A stretch of 64,000 nucleotides of DNA from Rhodospirillales bacterium (GTDB lineage: Bacteria > Pseudomonadota > Alphaproteobacteria > Reyranellales > Reyranellaceae), in the NCBI GenBank assembly GCA_016185145.1, contig JACPOB010000141.1:57650-121649 (forward strand), read 5' to 3'. Shown here piece after piece: positions 56,713 through 64,000 of the stretch (position 1 is the stretch's first letter; each line of letters opens with the position of its first letter). Both the position numbers and the translations under genes were made by a program. A model generated the notes under the pieces. The model was not told the DNA's origin. It saw only the letters and a program-made list of their open reading frames with translations, and did no database searches.

Positions 56713-58254
56713 TCAGGCGGTCACGGCCGACCGCACCTCGACCAGCCCGAACCGCTCGTAGGCTTCGCTCGGCGCGTCGGTCGCCGTCATGAGCTCGACC
56801 ATCGCCGTCGCCATCCGCGCCTCGACGGCGGGATCGACGATGGGCTGCAACTGCGCCGGATCGCTCGCGAGGTCGAACAGCCGCGTCTCGCACATCAGCT
56901 GCGCGCCCGGCCCATGGCGATGGTAGAACGACGACTTCTCCGTCGAAGGCACCTTCAGGAGCCGCACGCCGCGCGTGAAGTCGAACGGCTCGGCCAGGGT
57001 CGCGTCGCGCAGCTCCTCGACGCCGAAGCGGCTCTGGATGTGCGTCGGCATCAGCGTGTACTGGTTGAGCTTGCCGTCGTGCATGTTCTGCGGATAGCGG
57101 AAGTAGGTGTAGCGGCCGTCGGTGATGTTGATGGCCGCGCCATGCTGGCCGTAGAGGGCCATGGTCCTGAACCGCGCCGCCTTGTCGGCCAGCAACGGCC
57201 GCAGGCTCTTGCCTTGCACTTCGGCCGGCGCCTCCAGGCCGAAGAAGTCGAGGAAGGTCGGCATCAGGTCGATCGTCTGCGTCAGCGCCGTCCGTCGCGT
57301 GCCGGCCTCGCCCGCGAAGTCGGGGTGATGGACGAACAGCGGGATGTGCGCGACCTCGTTGAACACCGGCAGGATCAGCTTGCCCCACAGCTCCTGCTCG
57401 CCCAGCAGGAAGCCATGGTCGGTGCTGACGATCAGCGCCGTGTCGCGCCACAGATCGTTCTTGTCGAACCAGTCGAGCAGCCGGCCGAGCTGCAGGTCGC
57501 AGTGCGCCAGGGTGGCGGCGTAGTTGGCGCGCAGCTCGGCGACTTCGTCGGGCGTCTCCTTGACCGGCCCGTAGTTGGGATAGTCGAACAGCGGCCCGCG
57601 ATAGTTCGTCTTGTATTCCTCGCGGAACTTCGCCGGCACGTCGAACGGCTCGTGCGGGTCGAAGGTCTCGATCTGCAGGAACCAGTTGCCGGCCTTGCGG
57701 TTCAGGTCGAGGAACTCCAGGCCGGCGTCGAAGGTCCGAACAGCGGGGTACTGTTCGTAGGTCGGATAGAACTCGCGGTTCACCATGTTGCGCCGGAACT
57801 TGTGGCGGCGCGCCAGGCTGAACTGCTTGGGATGGTACTTCTCGCGCCAGGCCGACTCGTCGGGCTGAACGATGCCCTTCCAGGCATCGACCTCCTGGCC
57901 GCGGATCATCTCGGCGCTGTCGTAGCGCGTGTGATAGGTCGAGCCGCCATCCTCCCAATAGTGGGCGTGGTCGGTGACGAGATGGGCATAGGTGCCGTGC
58001 TGCTCGCCCAGGATCTCGGGGAAGGCATGGTCGAACGGCTCGAGCGGCCCCCACGAGCGGTGCAGGAAATTGTACCGCCCCGTCATGATCTCGCGCCGCG
58101 CCGGCATGCAGGGCAGGCTGCCGACATAGTGGTTGTCGAACACCACCGAGCGACGCGCCAATCGATTGAAGTTCGGCGTCTTGACGGTATGGCCGCCGTA
58201 GCATTCGAGCGAGCGGCGGTTGAGCGTATCGAACAGGACGAAAACGGTCTTCAT
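56713..58254 (-). CDS. Sulfatase-family hydrolase
   Basis: A 513-residue enzyme of the alkaline-phosphatase superfamily. Asp9 (LFDTLNRR) is a metal ligand. The sulfatase signature CMPARREIMTG at residues 49-59 places Cys49 for conversion to formylglycine, with Arg53 following. Other metal ligands are in VSTDHGFLLGEQELWGK (about 280-296). Without a signal peptide it is probably cytoplasmic. The substrate may be an organic sulfate ester or phosphonate; choline-sulfatase-like enzymes have a similar layout. It is followed, in transcription order, by a hairpin; the Bug-type binding protein gene upstream ends 15 bases away and may be co-transcribed. Confidence 0.9.
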   Translation of the reverse strand: MKTVFVLFDTLNRRSLECYGGHTVKTPNFNRLARRSVVFDNHYVGSLPCMPARREIMTGRYNFLHRSWGPLEPFDHAFPEILGEQHGTYAHLVTDHAHYWEDGGSTYHTRYDSAEMIRGQEVDAWKGIVQPDESAWREKYHPKQFSLARRHKFRRNMVNREFYPTYEQYPAVRTFDAGLEFLDLNRKAGNWFLQIETFDPHEPFDVPAKFREEYKTNYRGPLFDYPNYGPVKETPDEVAELRANYAATLAHCDLQLGRLLDWFDKNDLWRDTALIVSTDHGFLLGEQELWGKLILPVFNEVAHIPLFVHHPDFAGEAGTRRTALTQTIDLMPTFLDFFGLEAPAEVQGKSLRPLLADKAARFRTMALYGQHGAAINITDGRYTYFRYPQNMHDGKLNQYTLMPTHIQSRFGVEELRDATLAEPFDFTRGVRLLKVPSTEKSSFYHRHGPGAQLMCETRLFDLASDPAQLQPIVDPAVEARMATAMVELMTATDAPSEAYERFGLVEVRSAVTA

Positions 58255-58269
58255 TGCGGGCGCCGCCGT

Positions 58270-59244
58270 TCAGGGTTTCAGGCCGAGGTCGCGGATGACG
58301 CCGCCCCAGCGCTCGGTCTCGCTGGTGAGGAAGCGACCGAACTCCGCCGGCGAGCTGCCGACGGGATCGACGCCGAGCTCGCCCAGGCGCTTCACGACAT
58401 CGGGGTTTCGTATGGCGGCGACGAACTCCTTGTTCAGCCGCGCGATGACAGCCTCCGGCGTGCCCTTGGGCGCCAGTACGCCGGCCCAGGAGGCCGCCTC
58501 GAAACCCGGCAGCACGGTTTCGGCGACGGTCGGCACGTCGGGCAGGGCTGGCGTGCGCGCCTTGGTCGTGACGGCCAGCGCCCTGAGCTTGCCCGCCCTG
58601 ATCTGCCCGATCACCGCGGCCAGCGCGTCGAAGTCGTAGTCGATCTCGCCCGCCAGCAGGGCCATGACCGCCGGCCCCGATCCCTTGTAGGGAACATTCA
58701 CGACGTTCAGCCCCTCCTGCTTGCGAAACACCTCCGCGGCGAGGTTGGTGACCGTGGCGCCGCCGCCGCCACCGCTGAAGTTGAGCTTGCCGGGCTGCGC
58801 CTTGGCCGCCGCCACGAGCTGCTGCAGCGACTTGTAGTCGGAGGCCTGGTTGACGACGACGACGATGGGTGAGGAGGCGACGTGGGTGACGGGCGCGAAG
58901 TCCTTCACCGGATCGAAGGTGAGCGACGGGTAGAGCGCGCCGATGCCGGCGTGGCCGGCCGCCACGAACAGGAGCGTGTAGCCGTCGGGGGGAGCCTTGG
59001 CGACCAGACCGGCCGCCAGCGATCCGCCGGCGCCCGGGCGGTTGTCGATCACGATGGTCTGGCCGAGTGCGGCGGTCATCTTCTCCGACACCAGGCGCGC
59101 GATGAGGTCGGACGAACCGCCGGGCGCGAACGGGATGACCAGCGTGATCGGCTTGGACGGATAATCCTGGGCGTTGCCTCCCGATGCGGCGAACGACAGT
59201 GTCAGCGCGGCGAACAGCGCCGCAACGAGCGAAAAACGCTTCAC
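58270..59244 (-). CDS. Bug-family tripartite tricarboxylate transporter substrate-binding protein
   Basis: A 324-residue periplasmic binding protein. The start is GTG at 59244, after ggaggaaac. The signal peptide KRFSLVAALFAALTLSFAASGGNAQ precedes the family opening DYPSKPITLVIPFAPGGSSDLIARLV. Further signatures are VIDNRPGAGGSLAAGLVAKAPPDGYTLL, VNVPYKGSGPAVMALLAGEIDYDFD and the ending EFGRFLTSETERWGGVIRDLGLKP. These proteins bind carboxylates and deliver them to TctA/TctB permeases, which are absent here, as is common. The sulfatase gene follows 15 bases downstream, suggesting an operon for uptake and hydrolysis of an aryl or alkyl sulfate. Confidence 0.93.
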   Translation of the reverse strand: MKRFSLVAALFAALTLSFAASGGNAQDYPSKPITLVIPFAPGGSSDLIARLVSEKMTAALGQTIVIDNRPGAGGSLAAGLVAKAPPDGYTLLFVAAGHAGIGALYPSLTFDPVKDFAPVTHVASSPIVVVVNQASDYKSLQQLVAAAKAQPGKLNFSGGGGGATVTNLAAEVFRKQEGLNVVNVPYKGSGPAVMALLAGEIDYDFDALAAVIGQIRAGKLRALAVTTKARTPALPDVPTVAETVLPGFEAASWAGVLAPKGTPEAVIARLNKEFVAAIRNPDVVKRLGELGVDPVGSSPAEFGRFLTSETERWGGVIRDLGLKP

Positions 59245-59614
59245 GTTTCCTCCCCTTGGTGCGGCGAACGTAATGAGGCCGGTGCGACGGCTGAAGAAAC
59301 GGACACGGCATTTCAGATATGCTGCGGCGGTCGAGTCGGACGCGCATCGGCGCCGAGCTGGTGCGCGGCGGGGGGCGCCTTCTATCGTGAGCTCGTCGAT
59401 CAGGGCGTGCTGGAGATGGTGCTGCCTTTCGGGAGGCCAGGCGGCGCTACGGTCCCGCCGGCGTCCTGACGCCAGGCTATCTGCCGGCGCCGCAGGCCTG
59501 ACACGGCGGCTGCATCCGCGCACAACAAAAAGGCATCCGCTCACAATCCAAGGTCGTTGCAGGCCGAAACCCCGGTCGCGTTCAACTGCTCGTGGGCAAT
59601 TGGGGGTTCGGTTC
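59245..59614. other. Intergenic region before the autotransporter
   Basis: This 370-base gap holds the leader of the minus-strand binding-protein gene and, at the right side, the upstream region of the autotransporter. A frame at 59370-59470 reads GGAFYRELVDQGVLEMVLPF and stops; it has no start or family that I recognise and may be debris. Two copies of catccgc followed by cacaa (59513 and 59533 areas) lie about 20 bases apart and could be an operator. No other gene was seen. Confidence 0.5.
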
Positions 59615-62600
59615 ATGCTTCAGCGCCGTGGGCTGCGTCGTCGTCTCCAGGCGGTGACCCTGTTGCTGACTACGACCGCGCTGTCGACGGGTCTCGTTAC
59701 AACTGCCCTCGCCGATGGCGGCACCGGCGGCACCGGCACCACGGGTTCAGCAGGTGCAGGCGGCACCGGCTTCACCGGCGCCGCCGGCGATCCCGGTACG
59801 GGCAACAGCGGCGGCGGTGGCGGCGCGGCTGGCGGCGGTGCCGGCGGCAACGGTGGCGGCGCCACGGGTGGCGCGGGCGGTCCCGGTGGCACTGCGGCAA
59901 GCCCCAACGGGCAGCCCGGAAGCTCTCCTTCGGACTTCGACGGCGGCGCCGGCGGTGGCGGCGGCGGCTTCAATGGCAACCATCACGGCTCAACAACCAT
60001 CGCCATCGGCTCAGGCTCGGTGCTCGTCGGCGGCAATGGCGGTGCTGGCGGGGCCGGCCTCATGATCGGCGGCAGCGGCGGCGGTGGTGGCGGCAGCGGC
60101 GGTTACGGCGCCATCGTCACCGGTGGGGGCGGCAGCAACGCGGGGACCATTCTCGGCGGCCAGGGCGGCAGCGGCGGAGGAGGTGGTGGTTCCGGAACCC
60201 CGGGCACGGGCGGCGGTGGCGGCGCCGGGGTGCAGTTCACCAGCGACGGCGCCAGCTTCACGAACGCTGCCACCGGCGAGGTCGCCGGCGGCAACGGCGG
60301 CAGTGGCGGCACTGGGTCCGTCGGCCATCCCGGCGCCCAAGGCGGCGTCGGCGGTGGCGGCGTCATATTTTCTTTCGGCGGCTCGGTCAGCAACTCGAAC
60401 CTGATCGCCGGCGGCACCGGCGGCACCGGCGGCGATTCAGGCGGCCTTGCCGGTGCCGGAGACGGTGGTGGAGGCGGCGTCGGTGTCCAGTTCGGCTCCC
60501 TCAATGGCGACCTTGGCAGCGGCACCGGACAGATCGTGGGCGGTGCGGGCGGCGCCGGCGGCTCGGTAGGCACCGTTGGCACCGCCGGCAACGGTGGTTC
60601 AGGGGGCATCGGCGTGCTCGGCAATGTCGGTGGTATCGCCGGCACGATCACAGGGGGCGCCGGCGGAGCCGGCGGTTCGACCGTAGGGGGGACTGCCGGC
60701 AACGGCGGCGTCGGCGGCGCCGGTCTAGCCGGCAGCGCGAGCAGCAACACAGGTGCGATCAGCGGCGGCGCCGGCGGCGGCGCCGGCTCGACGAGGAACG
60801 AGAACGGCGGCACCGGCGGCGCCGGCGGAGCCGGCGTGACCGCCGGTGTCGGCAGCAATTTGGGCACGATCACGGGAGGTGCCGGCGGCGCGGGTGGCAA
60901 CAGCGATTTCGCAAATGGCGGCGGTGGTGGCGCTGGTGGACTCGGCATGGCTGTCAGCAGCGTCAGCAGCAACGCCGGCACGATCACCGGCGGTGCGGGC
61001 GGCAGCGGCGGCGGCGGGTTCTCCTTCTTCACGGGCGGCGCCGGCGGGGCCGGCGGCACGGGCGTGCAGCTCATGGTCCACGGCGCCAGTTTCACCAACA
61101 CGGGCAGCGTCATCGGCGGCGCCGGAGGCGTCGGCGGTTTCCCAAGGGGCGCGACCGGCGCCGGCGGCGTAGGCATCCTCAGCAACAGCGGCAACGCGCA
61201 GATCGTGAATTCCGGCACCATCGCCGGCGGCAATGGCAATGGCGGCCGCGCCAACGCCATCACGCTGGGCGGCGGCGGCAACACCCTCACCCTGCAGGCG
61301 GGATCGACCATCACCGGCAACGTCGTGGCCTCGGGCGGCGGCAACACGCTGGCGCTGGGCGGCAGCGCCGACCAGAGCTTCACAGTCTCGGCGATCGGCG
61401 GCAGCAACCAGTACCAGGGCTTTGACGCCTTCTCCAAGACCGGCAGCGGCACCGCGACCCTCACCGGCACGACCACCGAGGTGACGGCGTGGACGATCAG
61501 CGGCGGCACGCTCGCCGTGTCCCAGGACGCCAACCTCGGCGCTTCCTCGGGCGGCCTCACCCTCGGGGGCGGCACGCTGCAGACGGCCGGCACCTTCAGC
61601 ATGTCGCGCACCACCACGCTCAATGCCGGCGGCGGCACCGTCAACGTCGCATCGGGCACGCTGACGCTGGCCGGCGACATCGGCGGCACGGGCGGCCTCA
61701 CCATGACCGGCGCCGGCACCCTCGTGCTCACCGGAGGCAACAGCTATGCCGGCGGCACCACGATCGACAGCGGCACGCTGCTCGTGTCGAGCAACGACAA
61801 CCTTGGCGCTGCCGCGGGTGCGTTGACGTTCCGCAACGGCGGCATGCTGGACGTGGCGGGGTCGTTCGTCAGCAATCGCAATATTGCGCTGGCGGCTGGC
61901 GGTGGCGTCATCAACCTCGGCGTCGGCCGCGGGCTCGTCCTCGACGGCGGGATCTCGGGCAGCGGCGACCTGGTGAAGATCGGCAGCGGCCGGCTGGACA
62001 TCAACGGCAACAACACGGGCTATTCCGGTCGCACCGTGGTCGCAAGCGGCATCGTGGCGGTCGGAAACAGCAACGCGCTGGGCAGCGGCGCGGTGCAGGT
62101 CGGCGGCACCGGCATGCTTTTGGGCACGACCGACCTCACGCTCGCCAACGCATTGACCGTGGTCGCCGGCGATGTCGCTCGCATGGCGGCGGGAACAGGC
62201 ACGACCATGACCTGGACTCCCGCGGCGCTCAGCATTGGCGCCAGCGGCGAGCTGGTGGTGGGCAGCGCCGCCTATGCCGGCACGGTGGTGATGGCGCTGG
62301 CAGCGGGCCAGAGTTCCGGCGGTAACTACGTCGGGATCGAGGGCGGCACGCTGCGTGCGGGCAACACCAACTTCTCAGGCCTGACGGCGGCGGCGACCGT
62401 CGACATCAGCAGGGGTGCGACGCTCGACCTCGCGGGCTTCAGCACCACGCTCGGCGGGCTGCAAGGCGGCGGCACGCTCGCGACCGGCACCAGCGCTACG
62501 CAAGTGACCAGCATCGGCGCCGGCACCTTCGGCGGCACCATTACCGGCGCTGGCGGCCTCGACAAGACAGGGCCCGGCGCGCTGATCCTCGCCGGCATCA

Positions 62601-64000
62601 ACAGCTACACCGGCGGCACGACGGTGTCGGGCGGCACTCTGCAGCTCGGCGCCGGCGCTGCCCTGTCCTCGAGCGGTGCACTCATCGTCAACGGCGGCAC
62701 CTTCGACAACGGCGGCAACGCCGTCACGGTGGGCGCACTTTCGGGCAGCGGCGGCGGCATCCTGCTGAGCGGCGGCAGCCTCACGACCAACAGTGCCGGC
62801 AATTCGACGCTCGCCGCCAACATCGGCGGCAGCGGCAGCCTCATCAAGGCCGGCGCCGGCGCGCTGATCCTGACGGGCGGCAACAGCTACAGCGGCGGCA
62901 CCGCGGTTCTGGCCGGCATCCTGCAGGGCAGCACGTCGAGCCTGCAGGGCAACATCCTGAACAATGCCACCGTAACCTTCGACCAGGCGGGCGGCGGCAG
63001 CTATGCTGGCAGCATGTCGGGCACCGGCAGCCTGACCAAGAACGGTGCCGGTACGGTCATCCTGACAGGCAGCAACAGCTACACCGGCGGCACGACGGTG
63101 TCGGGCGGCGTGTTGCAGGGCAACAGCGCGAGCCTGCAGGGCAACATCCTCAACAACGCTGCAGTGGTGTTCAACCAGACCGGCAGCGGCACCTATGCCG
63201 GTGCGATGTCGGGCAGCGGCAGCATGACCCTGCAAGGCGGCGGCACGCTGACTCTCACCGGCAACGACACCTACACCGGCACCACGACCGTCAACGCCAG
63301 CACGTTGGTGGTGAACGGCAACCTGGCCAGCGCCGTGACGCTTGCCAACGGCGGTACGCTGGGCGGCGGCGGCAGCGTCGGCGGACTCGTCGCGACCAAT
63401 AGCACCGTGGCGCCGGGCAACTCGATCGGCACGCTCAACATCAACGGCAACTTCACGCAAACCGGCGGCACCTACGCCGTCGAGGTCAATGCGGCCGGCC
63501 AGGCCGACCGCATCAACGCCACCGGCATGGCGACGATCGGCGGCGGCGCCACGGTATCGGTGCTGCCGGCGGCCGGCACCTATCAGCGCAATACGACCTA
63601 CACCATCCTCAGCGCCACCGGCGGCGTGACAGGTGCCTATTCGGGCGTCAGCAGCAACTTCGCCTTCCTGACGCCGAGCCTCAGCTACGACGCCAACAAC
63701 GTGTTCCTGACCCTGGCGATGACCCAGAGCGCCTTCGCCTCGGGCGCGCGGACAGGCAACCAATATGCCGTCGGCACCGCGCTCGACCAGGCCAATAGCA
63801 GCGCCACCGGCGACTTCAACGCTGTGCTGAATGCGTTGGCGAGCCTCGGCACCCAGCAAGGTCCGTACACGCTGAACCAGATCAGCGGCCAGCCCTATGC
63901 CGACTTCGGCACGTTCAATGTCGCCAACAACGCGATGTTCATGAATGCGCTCGGCCAGCAGATGGCGCTGGCGCGCGGCGGTCAGGGCAGCGGCCAGCGC
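59615..64000 (+). CDS. Gly-rich autotransporter adhesin, partial (barrel beyond window end)
   Basis: The frame is open from the ATG at 59615 to the last base, 1462 residues, with no stop. A signal peptide spans residues 1-33 (RRRLQAVTLLLTTTALSTGLVTTALA). Residues about 34-540 are PGRS-like, rich in GGAGGAGG and GGTGG. Residues about 560-1290 hold passenger-associated transport repeats, for example LVLTGGNSYAGGTTIDSGTLLV, ALILAGINSYTGGTTVSGGTL and VILTGSNSYTGGTTVSGG. Then comes the pre-barrel region (APGNSIGTLNINGNFTQTGGTYAVEV, a typical PATR end). The last residues (NQISGQPYADFGTFNVANNAM) mark the start of the barrel domain. It is a type Va secreted surface protein. The distinct frame used is +2 relative to base 1. 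Confidence 0.92.
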   Translation, partial: MLQRRGLRRRLQAVTLLLTTTALSTGLVTTALADGGTGGTGTTGSAGAGGTGFTGAAGDPGTGNSGGGGGAAGGGAGGNGGGATGGAGGPGGTAASPNGQPGSSPSDFDGGAGGGGGGFNGNHHGSTTIAIGSGSVLVGGNGGAGGAGLMIGGSGGGGGGSGGYGAIVTGGGGSNAGTILGGQGGSGGGGGGSGTPGTGGGGGAGVQFTSDGASFTNAATGEVAGGNGGSGGTGSVGHPGAQGGVGGGGVIFSFGGSVSNSNLIAGGTGGTGGDSGGLAGAGDGGGGGVGVQFGSLNGDLGSGTGQIVGGAGGAGGSVGTVGTAGNGGSGGIGVLGNVGGIAGTITGGAGGAGGSTVGGTAGNGGVGGAGLAGSASSNTGAISGGAGGGAGSTRNENGGTGGAGGAGVTAGVGSNLGTITGGAGGAGGNSDFANGGGGGAGGLGMAVSSVSSNAGTITGGAGGSGGGGFSFFTGGAGGAGGTGVQLMVHGASFTNTGSVIGGAGGVGGFPRGATGAGGVGILSNSGNAQIVNSGTIAGGNGNGGRANAITLGGGGNTLTLQAGSTITGNVVASGGGNTLALGGSADQSFTVSAIGGSNQYQGFDAFSKTGSGTATLTGTTTEVTAWTISGGTLAVSQDANLGASSGGLTLGGGTLQTAGTFSMSRTTTLNAGGGTVNVASGTLTLAGDIGGTGGLTMTGAGTLVLTGGNSYAGGTTIDSGTLLVSSNDNLGAAAGALTFRNGGMLDVAGSFVSNRNIALAAGGGVINLGVGRGLVLDGGISGSGDLVKIGSGRLDINGNNTGYSGRTVVASGIVAVGNSNALGSGAVQVGGTGMLLGTTDLTLANALTVVAGDVARMAAGTGTTMTWTPAALSIGASGELVVGSAAYAGTVVMALAAGQSSGGNYVGIEGGTLRAGNTNFSGLTAAATVDISRGATLDLAGFSTTLGGLQGGGTLATGTSATQVTSIGAGTFGGTITGAGGLDKTGPGALILAGINSYTGGTTVSGGTLQLGAGAALSSSGALIVNGGTFDNGGNAVTVGALSGSGGGILLSGGSLTTNSAGNSTLAANIGGSGSLIKAGAGALILTGGNSYSGGTAVLAGILQGSTSSLQGNILNNATVTFDQAGGGSYAGSMSGTGSLTKNGAGTVILTGSNSYTGGTTVSGGVLQGNSASLQGNILNNAAVVFNQTGSGTYAGAMSGSGSMTLQGGGTLTLTGNDTYTGTTTVNASTLVVNGNLASAVTLANGGTLGGGGSVGGLVATNSTVAPGNSIGTLNINGNFTQTGGTYAVEVNAAGQADRINATGMATIGGGATVSVLPAAGTYQRNTTYTILSATGGVTGAYSGVSSNFAFLTPSLSYDANNVFLTLAMTQSAFASGARTGNQYAVGTALDQANSSATGDFNAVLNALASLGTQQGPYTLNQISGQPYADFGTFNVANNAMFMNALGQQMALARGGQGSGQR

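Noticed and set aside
59557..61425. 622-codon plus-strand frame rich in arginine
   Set aside because: Out-of-frame shadow of the autotransporter, which has the signal peptide and PATR repeats in another frame.
60103..61740. 545-codon minus-strand frame rich in proline
   Set aside because: Mirror of the Gly-rich autotransporter passenger. Glycine codons read backwards give proline and alanine.

Overview
The window reads as chromosome of a GC-rich free-living alphaproteobacterium. Supporting this are a long genomic style of GC-ending codons, Bug/TctC binding proteins, many class III nucleotide cyclases, a Ku/LigD end-joining pair, and palindromic intergenic repeats of the kind seen in Bradyrhizobium- or Reyranella-like genomes. 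The genus is an inference. No rRNA, tRNA, CRISPR array or plasmid functions were seen.

Layout. 1-2.6 kb: end of a cobalamin operon (cobS end, a CobC-like phosphatase, a SAM methyltransferase, cobU). 2.7-5.1 kb: SYLF lipid-binding protein, a 2-keto-4-pentenoate hydratase-like enzyme, a coiled-coil membrane protein and a small lipoprotein. 5.2-10.1 kb: a very large surface protein with a C-terminal VWD domain and two apparent frameshifts. 10.1-13.2 kb: LigD with a palindromic repeat carried in frame and an extra degenerate polymerase-like module. 13.4-15.4 kb: small enzymes (DUF2277, esterase, cupin). 15.7-17.8 kb: a P-loop ATPase fused to a class III cyclase-like domain. 18.0-19.3 kb: PsiF, Kbp/LysM and YidB-type envelope or stress proteins. 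19.4-20.1 kb: two gene relics. 20.2-26.8 kb: two tandem zinc-ribbon/cyclase/AAA/TPR giants. 27.0-30.0 kb: unknown genes, a TPR protein and ku. 30.1-34.0 kb: hydantoinase/oxoprolinase subunits HyuB and HyuA. 34.2-36.5 kb: a repetitive coiled-coil, peptidoglycan-binding protein containing an internally inverted repeat block. 36.7-40.3 kb: molybdenum hydroxylase large subunit and a LigB-LigA-type extradiol dioxygenase, probably aromatic catabolism. 40.4-44.9 kb: cyclase-serine hydrolase fusion, M91-type metallopeptidase, AhpD-like protein. 45.0-48.7 kb: a more AT-rich stretch with a lipoprotein, a membrane cyclase, a short tyrosine recombinase, a methyltransferase and debris. 48.7-53.3 kb: glycosyltransferase, receiver protein, Hsp20, DUF3987 protein. 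53.2-59.2 kb: two LysR regulators, NTF2-like protein, lytic transglycosylase, sulfatase, Bug-type binding protein. 59.6 kb to the end: a huge Gly-rich autotransporter whose barrel lies beyond the window.

The most unusual points are five class III cyclase-type proteins with five different partner architectures or settings within 31 kb, mobile palindromes that have entered coding sequence (inside ligD, and forming the C-termini of two enzymes), and an inversion inside a repetitive structural gene. Ku and LigD would act together in non-homologous end joining although they are 17 kb apart. Function assignments rest on motif recognition by eye; no database search was run.
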